Shown in pieces: positions 41,466 to 55,362 of a DNA stretch of 64,000 nucleotides. The DNA comes from Moringa oleifera (Eukaryota; Streptophyta; Magnoliopsida; Brassicales; Moringaceae). Numbering within the stretch: the first letter of the stretch is position 1; the number at the start of each line of letters is the position of its first letter. The notes under the pieces are model-generated. The model was not told the DNA's origin. It was given only the letters and a program-made list of their open reading frames with translations, and made no database searches. A program made the translations under genes and the position numbers. The stretch is taken from assembly GCA_021397835.1 (NCBI GenBank), contig JAJFZO010000065.1:186001-250000 (forward strand). Reading direction: 5' to 3'.

Positions 41466-43313
41466 GGCTTACTCTTTTCCCTTACAGGGACTAGTTGTGA
41501 GAATCCATGTTGCCCAGATTTTGATTCCCTAACTTAGTGCTTTACTTAAGACATATCTAGATACACAAAATTAATTGATTTCCTCTTCTTATCTGTAATT
41601 GGTTTGTCTACAAGCACAAGAGGGCGTCCATACACTTGGGTAATTAACAGATTGAAGCGTGCTTGGGTTATTAATAGATTCTTGAGGGCAAATGAGGAGA
41701 ATGTAACAAGTTCAGACTGGGATTATGATAATAATTACTCGTGAATTTATAATTACTAGCAGTTCTTATGATGTTCTTCGGAATGTCTGCAGATTCTCCA
41801 TTTTAACAATGTAATTTGATCTGTAATAGGTTACTATCTGTTACTTGGTGATATCTCCAGGCTATAGGACTTCCTTCTGGTCTAGAACAATTTCTCGACA
41901 CTGGATCTCTTCTGTCCCTTTTCAATGCCTGATAGCATAACAAAAATCAATTTCTTACAGGATTTCATAAAACTTGATTCAGCTCAATTTGGAGAATAAA
42001 AACCTTCCTGTGTTGCTAAGTCGAGATGTTTCCCATATTCCATTCGTTGCTTATAAAATACATTCATGGGGACGTTATGGCTGAACAGAAATTTAGGAGT
42101 TGCAAAGAATCTCGATGACCATCATAAACTGAACAAATTGCAGCTTTTGTTTCTCTTCTGTGGGACTAAAACCACAAGAATTACTGCATCTTACAAGCAT
42201 TCACAGGCTTTGTTCAAGCAGGAAGACCGATTTCTTCCAGTTACAGGTCCACGATTAAGGAATATTTCCCAGCAGGAACCGCTTCCCAAGACTACATGTA
42301 GCCATCGATTAACAAAATAGAAATCAGAGAGCAACCCAGGTTTAATTCTTATTATGCTATGGACCTTTCTGAAAGTTTTATTACAAGCTCTGTGCAATAT
42401 TAACCCTGTCTACTGGGATCTGATACAGATTGTCTGCCAGTCAATGTTTACAGGATTGAACAAGTCTTTCCATGCCTCATTGTGCTATGAATTGCTATCA
42501 TATGAACTGGAAGGATAGAGACCACAGGTAATTCCATTAAGAGTAAATTGGCTTGATTGATTATTTCCTCTTCACAACAATAACTACAAACAAAATTTAC
42601 TTTTGTTTTTTTTTTTGGTATTTTCTTATCATTTTTTACTAAACTGATTTCCCAACTTTAGAAGATGAAGAAAGCTAAAAAGGAAGAGAGAAATGTTACC
42701 TTGAACAAATAAGACATGATGCATAATACAATAATTAAGTTATAATTTACATACAAAATAATAAACTGATTCATTTATAATAGAATAAGATTTAACATCT
42801 TCATGTATTATAAACTCATAAAATACTGAAAAATTAGAGAAATGAAGCGTTTTTTTATTCACTGTTTCATATAAATTTTAACAAATTGAAGTCATAAAAT
42901 TACAGAATGAAGTAAGGGGTACCGAAAAGAAAAGTAAAATAGACAACATTCGCCAGTTCTGTGGATGTAAACTAATGTTTGGTGTTTGCATTTCATTGAA
43001 TAATTACAAATCAGAAGGCACAGGGTAGGCAATACAATTTGAATTTGGACAACAGCTTCCAAAAAAGATGCTTTGGAGGACGAATGATGAGGGTCATGGA
43101 TTTCACATAAACCATGCTTATGCAGAGGAGCATTTTTGCTGGTCTGACCAATTGTACAATTTTTTAAGTGGGTAGTATATTATTGTCTTGTGCTAAATCA
43201 AGTCTCAGCGTGAACAAATAATCCTGTGGTATCACAACTGAGCCAGAAGATTCATGCACTCCATTGAATCCTATGGCTTATTTGACTGGTAACACAGAAT
43301 GGAGTAGTTAATG
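41466..43313. other. Convergent 3' region between COBRA-like and RabGAP genes
   Basis: Both neighbours end into this stretch. 42560-42960 is AT-rich. No gene is supported. Confidence 0.6.
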
Positions 43314-46300
43314 TCAAGGGATAGCCGGACGAACTTCTCTCGACTGTGAAGAAATAAAGTCAAGAGTAAATCTGACGGCATGTCAACTTCAAACTGAAAC
43401 TTCAGAATGTCTAGCGAAAAATGGATGGCGAGACATTACCTTTTTCAAGTACTTCTTGTGAAGTTTCATTGCCCCAGTGCAAGCCTTTTTGGCATCCAAA
43501 TTCCCAGTTATGTCATTCAATATCTGAACAAAGATCAAAACAACCAGAAAACCTGAATGAGAAACAGATGGGTGAATGTCTATAGCAACCCCAAAGACCA
43601 ATAAAGCCACAGCAGGACTTGTGACCATGAAGATTGCCTCCGTGGACATGGTTGTGGGTATGAATATCATTGAAAAAGGTTGCCATCATGGAAAAATCCC
43701 AGTAACATCTTACTCCAAATAATGTGATTCCAGAGGGGCCTAATGGCTTTTCAAACATTAAGTTGGCTGGATGCTGCAGAGACTCAATCTACCCTACTTA
43801 AAGCGAATTCACTGTCCTTCGTAAAAACAATCAGAGAGTTAACATAAGCTATGAATGCATCAACTGACCTTAACTACATCATCCAGGCCCCTAGCTTCTT
43901 GCATTAGCTTGGAGCTCTTCTCTTTCAAGACACTGGCAACAAGGAAAACAGAGATGGGAAGGGGTGCTTCTAAATTTTTTGCTCCACTTTTCATGTTTTC
44001 TCTCTCAAACTTCCCGCATTGACGTATTGATTTTGGTTTTCCTTTAGAGCCCTCAGCTTTTTCACTAGCCGCCTCAGAGTCTTCATACAAAGAGAACAAA
44101 TCAGGATCGTATTCCAGAGCCCACATCATCTGTTAAAAAGTTGAACAGCCAGAAAATAAACAATTATTATGAGAAATCTGCAAGTTGATGGATAATAGTT
44201 ACATTTACACATGCGTGGGGATGCAAACATATAAAAGAAAATGAACAGTGAATAAATAATGACATAAAAACAAGGCTATATGAACTGACATGTAAGAAAA
44301 TAAATATAAGATTTCCTTCATATGATTCCTTTTACATCACCTCAGCCAAAACAATACTCCTCCGAAGAAAGAGCTTTTTAGACTAGGCACCTTCCATATT
44401 TGGTATAATCATATGCATTTGGTGCTTCTCAAGCCATCTGAATGAACAAAGTTACTGGATTTCAGCATTGTCTACCAGCCCCTTCACTTAACAACCTTCC
44501 CTGCAACCCTCTCCCTCACCCAACCATCAACACAAGGTATATCAATTCCTTCGCTTAGACAGAGCTTTGGTTTGAGTGGGTAGTGCAGTTAGAGCTCATA
44601 CAAGAGGTCTTTAAATCAAGTTGTAGGGTATTATGAGGGTGGCTGGGGAGTACTTGAGTAGGAGTGAGCCTGAGATGAAAAGCAGGAAAAAGGAGGAAGA
44701 GTAAAGTCCCTTCAATTTGCAGCCCTGTAGCAGCTCTAAGGGGGAGCTAGGATTTGTCCTTCATGGCAATGATGCATGAAAACAATGTACATAAACTTGA
44801 AGTCTTGGGCAGAAGGTGGAAATGTCATCTCTTTTCCCCAAGGTAGAAAAGCATGAAGAATCATAAATCAATGCTTACATGTCTCAAATGTACTCTAAAT
44901 CCCTTTTTCAATGAATAAAAAACATTTTATATCTCCCAACTATACTCCACAAGTAATGCAAAGAACTAGGAGAAACTGAAAGTCCCATCTCCACTTATAT
45001 CTTCCTCTTATGGAAAAGGTTCATGCAGTAATAAGGTAGATTTTCAGGCATTTTCAAATACAACCATCAAATTCACAATTTGGCCTTTATTCAGACATCA
45101 AAATATGCTTAGACTCTCGTGTCCTGTGTTAGGTTCACAAGAATTTGCATGCAATAAGTAAAATTCCACAATAATTTGACATGGATTACATGGATTTAAA
45201 ACAGGTTTTCTCAACTGAAGACTTCATAAATTAATTCCATAAACAAACAATTGTACGAAAAACTCAAGATTGGAATTGAACACAGTTAAAAGGAGATCCA
45301 AGGTCAAGACAATTTACATGCCATTATCAAGGAATAATATCACGCAGTTGAGATAGCACTTTAAGATACTAACAAAATCAATTTAACACATGTAAGGGCA
45401 ATTAGATCATACCTCCCAAAGATACAACGAGTCACAAAATGAGAATTCTCGACGGAACAGAACCATTAGCATCCGGAAAGCAAATAGATAGTCACCTCCA
45501 CCTAGTGTCTCTGCACTCCAAGTTTAAGAGAACAACTACTTACCGTTTCATTGGACCATGGAGAAAAAAGATGTGCAATGGAAAGGAAAGTAATGAATTA
45601 TCATAAAAGATGGATCGAATGATTAAATAGAAAGTTCATACAATAATAGTGAAGTACAAAGAACCCTCAATCATTCAATGCATCTGACAACAGAGACCTG
45701 CCTCTATTTTAGTTCAAGAAAGGAAGTCATAAGTAGGTTTGACAGAACAGGACAGGCTGCTGGCGGATAGGCAGAGATGAAGATGTTGGTAAAAGACCTT
45801 TTTTTTTTTTTTTTCCCAAGAGATATAGGTAAAAGACATAGAGAATCAGAGTTTTAATTCTTAAACCATCCATGTTCCTTTTTGCAAAAGATACATTCGG
45901 AATGAGATGTCACAAAATGTATTCCCATTTTATTTCTCCTTAAGCATGAGATTATGCGAATAGAGCTTTTGAAATAAAAGTAGATTTTCAAGTTTAAGTG
46001 ACTTGAATTAGCATAATACAGAATGGTTTACTTCTCTCTAAGAAACCTAGAAGCTGAGAAACTTGCTGGCACCAGCTAACTAGGATACCCTTCTTATAAA
46101 TTTAAACTAGTGCAACATTCCATCAAAGAAAACTTAGTCCATAATCTCCCCAATATGGGAACTTTTATATTCAATGCTGCCCCCAGCTAAGCATATTTTC
46201 AGGCTTTTTGCACCAGTGAATACAAGATAACAAGCTCAATAATTTCAGTACCAAGCAAACACTGGGGAATAATAAATGCATTCAAATAAGATTTAACGAT

Positions 46301-49300
46301 CAATGCACACAAAGTTGATTGCTCAAATATGCAACATATAAGCTTCAAAGAATACCTAAATGCTGATGAAGTTTCGGATCAATAACTTGCGTAATTTCAG
46401 CCAAATTACTAAGCTGTGCTTCCACCCCAACAGAGCGCTCAGTGACTCTAAAGTTTCCTCGCTTTAAGATATCAAATATAAACACAGATCATAAGAAACT
46501 GGAAATGGGGAAGGAAAACAAGAAGAATGAAACAAAACTATGGTGTCAATAAAAATAAATCATATTAGTAGGTTACAGTAGAACAAAGAAAAAGAAATGA
46601 AGATATCAAGGCAGACATTTCTTAACAAAAAATGAATACCATGGAACAAATGGCTAACAAACATCTTTACAGAAGCCACATGTTCATGTAAGTCATTCAA
46701 CTGGACGGGTTAGTCTACAAACTGTTTAGATCAGTGTATATCATGTAACTGGATTAAGAGAAAATGTAGAACATTTTCTCCTGTATGCATTTGATAGCAA
46801 TAAATGAGTGAAAAAGTTAATCAGAATGCATCAGACAGGAGCAAGCATTGTCTTCACCAGAACAAACAAGGAAAATATTCAAACTTGCATCTTCTGGCCA
46901 TTATAAGGAAGCTAAATCTCAATGATGTAAGAATTCACATTGCGCCTTTCCCCCCCAAAGAAAAAAGAAAAAAGAAAAAAGCTAGTGGCCACGGGTTTGG
47001 CGTTTGACTTCTGATTTCCCTGGATATAATGAAGCTGACAGATTTACATGTAATTTGATCACAGGAATTTCCCCTATAACAATAGAGTAACTCATATTGA
47101 TGGTCTATTTCATGAGTCAGACCATCTATTGAGCATGTTCTATAACTTCCACTGGTAAAACAGACATAAAAATTGTAGTAGACAAGCGGCAATGACTTTT
47201 AATTTCTCACAGCACGACAATATTAAGCCAGACTTTCCAGAAAAACGGTCAAAGGCCTCCCATGACCAGGGACAAGGCAATGGAAGTGTAAGAATATAAC
47301 ATTATCTATAGATAGCATCACCACAATCATCATATACAAGAATTCTCAAGCGATGAGATCTAAAGAAACATGTACACTGGATATAAATAAGAACAATATG
47401 CCATTAGATAATTTCTTCATCTGAAAGGAGCAACAGGCAGAAAAAGATGTACCAATCTGCGCATCAACCGTTCAAAGCACCAAAACGCATCAGCTTCATC
47501 TTCTAGAAGAATTATCATGGGGGAACAAAGATCACTCATTCCTGCTCAGCACAGTCAGAGAATCAGGACACAGTAAATTATGGATATAAAATTGCTCTTA
47601 CCCATGTACAGTTAATGAAACATCTAAAGAAACTATATAACTAGATAAGTCCATCAGACCTATGTGTTAACTATTAGGTGAACTGCTAAACATTTCAATC
47701 TCGGAAAGGAACCAAACTTGAAATAATTCCAGTCATTATTTTTTTCACTTCATTAAAGAGAAAACTACTAGGAATCAATTCCTACAATATTAACAGAGGA
47801 AGGGAGGTTTGAGGGTTATCTTGGGCCTAATTCCCAAAATGTTATTAATTTAAGAAGCTTTGTGCATAAACATTGATCTTCTATCTTTTCTTTCATAAAA
47901 TCAGGTCATTCTGAAGGCACTGATAAAGCAATGATAACTAAGCAATTACAACTGAGGACCCACCTTGACAATAGCCAACATCTTTATCTATCCAGGCGTA
48001 AACAGCTAGAATATCCCAAAGTTTTGACAAGTGCTCCTGCTTCTCATAAAACACCAATGTCCTGTCCGTGCGAATGACATCAAGACCTAAAATAAATAAA
48101 TGAGCAAAGAAGAAAGGGTCACAAATCATTGGGAAATTCACTTAGGAATAGCAAGCTCACAAACTCACACACAGGGAAAGAGAGATGCTAGGGTATACAA
48201 GACTCCAAAAATTTGTGCTGGAATGACAGGTATCAATGGCATTCTATGACATTTATAATGGTTCCATTTCAGAACCACAGAGAAGACAATTTTTCATGAT
48301 TAGAAAGGTCAATCAGGTGACATCCACACATTATTCATTACCCATTACTGGAAGATTTTTTTTTTCTTTTATCGGATTCCATTACTAGAAGATATATGAA
48401 TTGTATTGCATGTCTCCTTTCTTCCTCAGTAGAAAGGCAGGAATTTCATACAGAGCAATCAGAGAGGGATATGCATGTCAAAAATTAAAGAATGTAACCA
48501 ACCTATTTGATGTAGTGTAAGCATCCATTGAATTACTTTCTTGTCCAAAGGCCCATGACTGGTAAGCTCCTTTACCATTTCCGAACCATTGGAATTGTTT
48601 ATACCTGAGCAATCATTATCATATCAACATTGATTGCCAGTTTCAGCATTAACATTAGTTAAGGGGTTGAAATCAAACCCTTGCCTGGATTTGTTTCCAT
48701 AAGTACTACAGGATCTTGAATGGGTTGACCATCTTCTGTGATTACAGGTGCAGTAATAAACTTGCCACTTCCAACAACAGGAAACATTTGCCGACACTCA
48801 TCCTTCCATGAAGCATACTGCATCCTGAAGATGAAGAATAGCAAATAATGTTTGACAAAGAATCTTCTCATATGGTAAGAGAATACAAGCAGAGCTTTTG
48901 ATCTTTAAAAGATGAATAATGAGAAAGCAACAGTTGTCAGAAAATATAATTACAGATGCCTATATTATCAGGCGGGAGATAAGACTTTTAACTTCTCTGG
49001 CTTACCAGACTGACGTATTTAAGAGCTAACTTTTTTCTTTTCTTTTACTTTTCTTCTTAATACAAAACAGGTTATTATACATATAAAATAAGTTTCTAGA
49101 GAACAGAGACTAGTGCCTTAACAGTGCCTATTGAATGAGTATCAATTTGGTTTCTCACTAGGAAATATCAGGCTGGGGTGCTCATACTATTATACGTACT
49201 ATTACAAAAAACACATTAATAAATGTTATTCACATCCTCAACTTCAAACAGAAAAACTACATAATATCATAGCCCATTTCCTTTGCTTATTAGTTATGCA

Positions 49301-50307
49301 CTATGTGTCACCTGCTATAACCGATTTGACATCTTATGATTACCCAATCAAATAAAGTACGATGGACTACCTTCGAGTTTGTCGTATTTGATCTCTTTCA
49401 TCAAACGTGCTTTTGGGATCATAACAACCAAGTAAAAACTCCCAAACTTCTCCTCTAATTGACGGATGGATCCCCTAAGTCAGCCAAATAAAAAAAAAAT
49501 ATTACATATGCTCCCATGAGGATAGAGCATGAATATCCACGTACATGCATGGGAAATCCGAAAAACATTTTTGCAAAGGCTACACAGTTTTGCCAACAGA
49601 ACAAAAGACCTATCAGCAAGGACAATGATGCAAATTAACTACAATGCAGAAAATATCAAAACATAGCTTATGGAAGCTTTTAAACCATTGAGATATACTT
49701 ACAGCACGTTGAATCCGACTTAGAGTCTTGCCAATATCCAGATATCCTTCTGGAGTAAATGCAGCCTGCCATTTCCTTTGACTTAGAGTTTTACCAGGCT
49801 GCATAAGCAAGTGAAAAATGTTTGGTTAATTGTGCACATCTCAACAATGTCAATCGCAGACAATAAATAATGATCAACTAATTTAATACTTATACTTTTG
49901 TTTCCGTTAAAAAAAAATAATGATCAACTAACCAAACAATGTCAATAAAGTGAATCAAGACTACGAAACAGAGCACACACATTTGTTAATCCCAATCAAG
50001 ATTAAGATAAACTTGCCCTTTCTTAATCACATCATTACTATTATTAATATGCTGATAACGTATTGGAGCTCTAAAATCCAATAATTCAATAAGAGAGAAC
50101 CACATCTAACAACATAATTAGATAACATTTCCGTCATCTGATCCATGATCCACATTAGGATAATGGTATCCTAAAAACTGCAGAAAAGGAAAAGAAATTA
50201 ATCAAGCAATCACGAACCTTGATTTTGAATCTGGTTTTGGGAACATCAGTGCATTCAGGGCGGACCTCATAATAAGAATCAGCGGGTTCACCGGCGTCCC
50301 TCCACAT
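43314..50307 (-). CDS. TBC-domain Rab GTPase-activating protein (GYP7-like), 12 coding exons
   Basis: TBC proteins stimulate GTP hydrolysis on Rab GTPases using Arg and Gln fingers. Minus-strand exons are 50307..50218, 49798..49703, 49474..49371, 48824..48679, 48604..48503, 48086..47964, 47541..47453, 46461..46356, 45510..45413, 44129..43869, 43523..43440 and 43343..43314. All are GT-AG with consistent phases and give 442 residues. The N-terminus is MWRDAGEPADSYYEVRPEC. The domain starts near GIHPSIRGEVWEFLLG. The arginine finger motif IxxDxxR is IGLDVIR (179-185), and the glutamine finger YxQ is YCQ (218-220) followed by GMSDLCSPM. LFRREFSFCDSLYLWE is the typical TBC C-terminal part. The end has a charged tail with HKKYLKK. 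Both fingers are present, so it should be active. The last, 9-residue exon is the least certain. Confidence 0.9.
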
Positions 50308-51455
50308 TTACAAAAGCACCAGAAACGTTTGCAAGAGAGAAAAAGAAAGAACCTTTAAGAAATCAATGAACCCAGGAGCTCTACCCCCTTGAAGAGATAA
50401 AAAGAAAATTAAGTTTCAGGTAGTCCTTCAAGAGAAGGATTGAGAAAGAGGGGGGGTCCGGGCTGAAGAGAGGACCAAAGACAAAGTTCAGCAAAAGCGG
50501 TCTTTATTTTTCTATTTTATGAAGTTCGTTTTTTTAATAGTAAGGATTAGCTGTTTTTGCTGTGAAAGTTGGTGGTGGGCCGGTGGCCATGGTGGTGGTC
50601 GTGGGGTTTGATTACTCTGTCAAAAGTCTTATACAATTGAGAGACCATCACCAACCAAGACCATTGCCCGTTCAATGCGTTGGTTTCAGCTTTCAGGTCC
50701 CTACGTCCCCTCTTCTCTCTCTCTTACTGTTTATTTTTCTTTTCTTTGATTTTTCTTTTTCAAGCAGCAGTTTTTCTTATTTAGTAATATCTACTTTTAT
50801 ATATAATTAATTAATTAATTAATTTCCTTTTTATTTCATTTATTCTACCAATAAAATATTTAAGTATTTTATCTTCCAAAAAATCAATTTTGGGTTTCCA
50901 TCAAATGCCGTTGACATTTTCTTTTCCTTTGTTTTTTTCTAATTTCCAAGTCAAGAGTTTGCTATTTTTTATTATTACTTGAAGTCTAATTTGTATTTTC
51001 TAGGATATGGGTGGAGAAAAAATATGGGAGAAATGCTTCTAAGTTCTAACCATGAGATTTGAATTATTTTTAATATTTACTTCAGTTTAATAATAGTAAT
51101 TATAATTATGCAAATTTTTAATTTGGTAATTAATAAGTTTCTTATGAAAAAGGAAAAAAAATATAAAATTTGGCAAGAGTTTATTATTTTTGGATAAGGT
51201 TTTCTTGATGTGGACTTTTCGGGTAAAGAAACAATAAATATTTATTTTAATCTTTCTGCACTGATGGACTTTGACTTTGACCATGACCACTGAGGCCACT
51301 TCTGTGTGCCACATTAGGAAAATCAAGCTGAGGGCTAATTGATTTGGGTCAGTTGCCTGAGCCCAATGAGAAAGAGGCCTTTAGATTCAGGCAAGGCCCA
51401 ATAACAACGAAAACTCCAAGTTCAACAAAGTCTTACGAGGGCCAAGCCTTATGGA
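50308..51455. other. Upstream region of the RabGAP gene
   Basis: 5' UTR and promoter of the minus-strand RabGAP gene, then T-rich sequence with a (TTAA)n stretch near 50806-50823. No gene is supported. Confidence 0.55.
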
Positions 51456-51482
51456 ATATATATATATATATATATATATATA
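51456..51482. repeat. AT dinucleotide microsatellite
   Basis: Uninterrupted (AT)n run close to the 3' end of the transposase relic. Confidence 0.92.
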
Positions 51483-51639
51483 GGGACGGAATACAAATTT
51501 TCTTTTAGAATGGACTAAAATAACTCTTTGGTGATCATAACATAAGAAATGTTATTTTTTTAAAAAAATAAAATATTTCAAATAAGTGGATAATATTATT
51601 TTAAATATAATTAATTTTAATTTTAATTTTTTAAAGAGG

Positions 51640-53170
51640 TTTTATGCTATCAAACTTATTGATTGTAGAGTTCTTGTTTATTGAAGTAACAATATTTTTT
51701 TCAATATAAATAATCATATAATCTATAAGAAAATCATATTTCATCTTGTGACAAAAAAATACTTTCAAAAGTTTCATAGTTAAAAAGTGTTCATTTCATT
51801 GTTACCATAAAAATCAAAAGAGCTAACATTAAATGATTCAAATTATCAATCAAAATATAGGTTCTTTATTGCAGTCAAAAGTTTACATAATTTAGAAAGA
51901 GAATTGACATTTTACAATTTTAAAAAATTCAGTACATCAAATTTGTAATGAACTGTCTATTTTCTCAAATCTTCAATATCATTTTTGTCAAAATCTAAAA
52001 AGTAGTAATCCTCAACAAGAGTAAAAATATCATCAACACTAAATGATTTGAAGCCATCAATCGAACTCAAAGTAATATTAAGAGTAAAAAGCTTAACTAT
52101 TTTGTTTAAAAATCTATATTGTAATTCTCTCAACTAAAAATCTATTACAATATTAAAAATTTTAAAGTGATAATAATATTCAATCATGGCATCATATTCC
52201 AGTTGACAAGAGCTTCTTATACATTTCATATCATGTATATTCATGTTGAACACATCAACATCATAACTAGTGATATTATACTCTAAAAAATACATATATA
52301 TGGTTTGCAACTTTTAACTCTTGAAAAAGCTTTTTTGTAGTTGAAATTAAATTCATAACATTTAACGATATCTTGATATTTCAATTATAAAACTTGACAA
52401 AGTAAATCAGAGATTTCTAATATTTTGTTCATCAACAACAATAGAAAACCAATTTAAAAGATTTTAAGTCTTTATACTCACTTTTAGCTCTTTGTGTATA
52501 TTATTATTCAATCCACCATCAATCAAATTTTTAAAAAAAGTAAAATAAAATCATACAAATCAATCAACTTTTTAATAAAAATAAAATGAGAACTCCATCA
52601 AACAGTTGTAACTCTTTACAAAGTGCAAATTTATTAACCACTTTATAATTTCAAACTTTCTTGAAGAAATCGAATTTATAATTTCATCTTTTCAAACAGA
52701 TTTCAACTCTGAGTATCTCTTGAAAAAAATATTGACAAAATTCATAATACAACTCAATTTTCAAAAAAAAAATACACTTTGTAAACATCTTTTGTCATTG
52801 CAATTGAAGTCAATACCCAAAGCAATATACGTAATAAACACATTAACAGTTTTCAAAAAATAAAACTTGTAAACTATTCTAGTCATTTAGCATATTAATG
52901 TCAAACTTGGTTCACTAATGTTTGTAATTTTATCAATTTGGAAAAATCTCTATGGCTAGTAAAATTGATGGACTCATTATGATCCTTAAAACATACCTTG
53001 CAATGCCAACTATTTCACCGCTTCTAATAAAGTCTTTGAGTTATAATCAATTTCGTAAGATTTCTTTTTAAAAAAGTGCATCCATAACTTTATCAATATA
53101 TTGGGATGGATTTTTCAAATTCTTCCATCTCTCCATAATGAATATATGATGCGAATCAACTTCTCTTTCA
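51640..53170 (-). pseudogene. Decayed hAT transposase, TTF-zinc-finger/ZMYM1-like class
   Basis: The minus strand holds a fragmented protein reading broken by many stops and frameshifts. Pieces occur in the order expected for plant hAT proteins of the TTF-type zinc finger class: NPSQYIDKVMDAL near 53110-53070; SCQLEYDAMIEYYYHFKIFN near 52205-52150; VIDF then LRELQYRF near 52152-52115; IDGFKSFSVDDIFTLVEDYY near 52060-52000; and YMIIYIEKNI followed by NKFDSIKP near 51720-51640, corresponding to the end of the HAT dimerisation domain. In intact members these positions read like VIDMQLQELNNRF, SFSAFD...LVRLA, and TYIEKDIF. I recalled these family patterns from memory. The N-terminal zinc finger and terminal inverted repeats were not found. 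It is clearly non-functional. Confidence 0.7.
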
Positions 53171-54480
53171 CATAACACAAATATACATTTTTACCTTCCA
53201 TTTTTTTTTTCAATTTTGAAAACAATTAATTGTAAATGTGTGGTAGTTAATTGGATAACTCTCAAAAAGATAGTATAAAAAATAATATACTTATTTTTTT
53301 ATTTAATATTCAAGCCAGCTAAATCTTTCAAACCAGAAGTTTAAAATCATCCACTTTATTTTTTATCTACATTCGAAGTGTAATTAACTAAGATTAATAC
53401 AATCTCATTTCAATAGGTGCATTTAAAATAACATCATACTTGTCAATAAGGTGCATTCCTATTGCAAAATGTAATTTAGGATCACGTTCATGATATTGAA
53501 TATTAATTTTATGCTATTCTTTAATATTCTCAAATTCTTTCAAATTCTTTAATATATGCATTTAAAATTGATTAGTTGAAATTTGAAAAAATTTCAACTA
53601 ATCAATGATTTTTCAAATTTTTGATAATATATGTTTTTTAAAAAATATTGTCATGAGTACTCAAAAAATTTTAAACATTTTTGTAATAATAGCTTAAATA
53701 TTTTTTTACATATTTGAAAAATTACAAGTTAAAAAATGATGTAAAATATTTTTAATTTAAATATTTTAATAGTTAATTTAAATAAAATTAAAATTAACGG
53801 TTTGTTTGTATATATTTTGAAAGTAAAAGTTTAATCGGAAAAATAGAATAAATTTAAGATTATAAATAATATTTATCCTAAAAAATTTTAAACTTTAATA
53901 TTTATTTTAAATTTTATGTTTGAAATCAATGTCACTTAAAACTAAATCCTATACTTTAATGTATTGAATTTATTTTATTTTAAATTAACATATAAAATAT
54001 CTTTTAGTTTAATTAATGAGTTTGAATTTAAAGTTAAATATCAAAAAGAAATTATCAACTTTATCCGAAAATTTTAATTGATTTAATTTTCCATCTAAAA
54101 TTTTAATTTAGTTTATTCAAACTTTATTGAAAATTTAAAATTTTATACAATAAATTTTCATTCAATTTTTTTAAATAATCTCAAATTAAATTAAAATTTC
54201 AAAAATAAAATTAAAAAATTAAAATTTTTATTTCTAAGTTAAAATCCAGCTCAAACTCTAGATTATTTACTAAAACAACAAACTTAGGTAGAGGCTTCTG
54301 TAATTGGGTGGCGATATCAGAAAAAAAAAGTTTGGTTTTGATAATATGTTTTAAGCTTTGGTTAAAATTTTGATACATAATGTGTTAAAAAATAATAAAA
54401 TTTATTTTTAATTTTTATATTAATATTATAAATTATAAAATTAATTTTTTAACTCTTAAAAAAAAAACTTTACACAAACT
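53171..54480. other. AT-rich stretch beyond the transposase relic
   Basis: Very AT-rich, with one long perfect hairpin (53568-53605) and no supported gene. It may include more of the decayed element. Confidence 0.5.
53568..53605. repeat. Perfect 17-bp inverted repeat, 4-base loop
   Basis: TTGATTAGTTGAAATTT at 53568-53584 and its exact reverse complement at 53589-53605 are separated by GAAA. Confidence 0.93.
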
Positions 54481-55362
54481 CACGTCAGGAAAAATATTTA
54501 TAGCGGGAGAACAGTCTTTGACAGTTTTTTATTGATAAAGTTTCTAAAGATCAGCACAGTAGCTGGGCAGAATAGGCTACAACGTTATGCTATTGTATTA
54601 CAGGAAGATTAAAGCAAGGCAGAGGGTTTCCCGCCAGACTTTCCAACTTTTACCGACAGAATGTGGCAGCACTACGTGATTTCTGTTGCCTAAGGGACTG
54701 AGTGTACCTCTAAATCACCTGTGATCATCAGAGAATGAAGCAAATTTATTGGACCTTAAAACACTTTAATTCTGATGACAGGTGCAGTATAAAAGATCAT
54801 AATCACATGAAACTCATTGGGAAGAATAGTGATGTCTTGTTGAGAACACAGTGACAGATGCCAGCATAAAGAAACAAAAAGAAGAAAGCTTCATTATTTC
54901 CAAATTCCTCACCACTTTAAGACCCGACTGTGATTAAATTGCAAAAGGAAGGCAGGGATTAGTTCTTCCCAATGTGTTTAAGTTTAACTATCTTGATTCA
55001 TGAAGAAGTATGAAATCTGAAGTGGGCTGTTAATGTTTACTGGGTGTCTTTGATTTGTTTAACCGACACACAAGACATGAATATGCTTGTTAATGGTCAA
55101 GCAAAAGTGGAAACCCACAGACCAAGTTACATAAAAAGATTCATAAAGAGAGCTCAGATGCAATAAGCTGGACATATGCTTTGCTCTATAAGCTAAGAAA
55201 TCCAAAGGAAAAGAGAATACGGAAAAGAAGCAAAAGCTTCTCTGCCACAGCTTGTAAAGTTGAAGTTAATTGCTCTACAAAAGCCCTTCTCTTCCGCCCT
55301 TCTTCTCATCCCTAGCTTCAGTGTGTTACCAGAAACAATCAAGCTCAGGCTTCTCGTTTTCA
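54481..55362 (+). promoter_or_regulatory. Upstream region of the early nodulin-like gene
   Basis: Composition becomes balanced after the AT-rich stretch. TATAAG at 55187-55192 is a plausible TATA box about 170 bases before the ATG. No other gene is seen. Confidence 0.55.
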
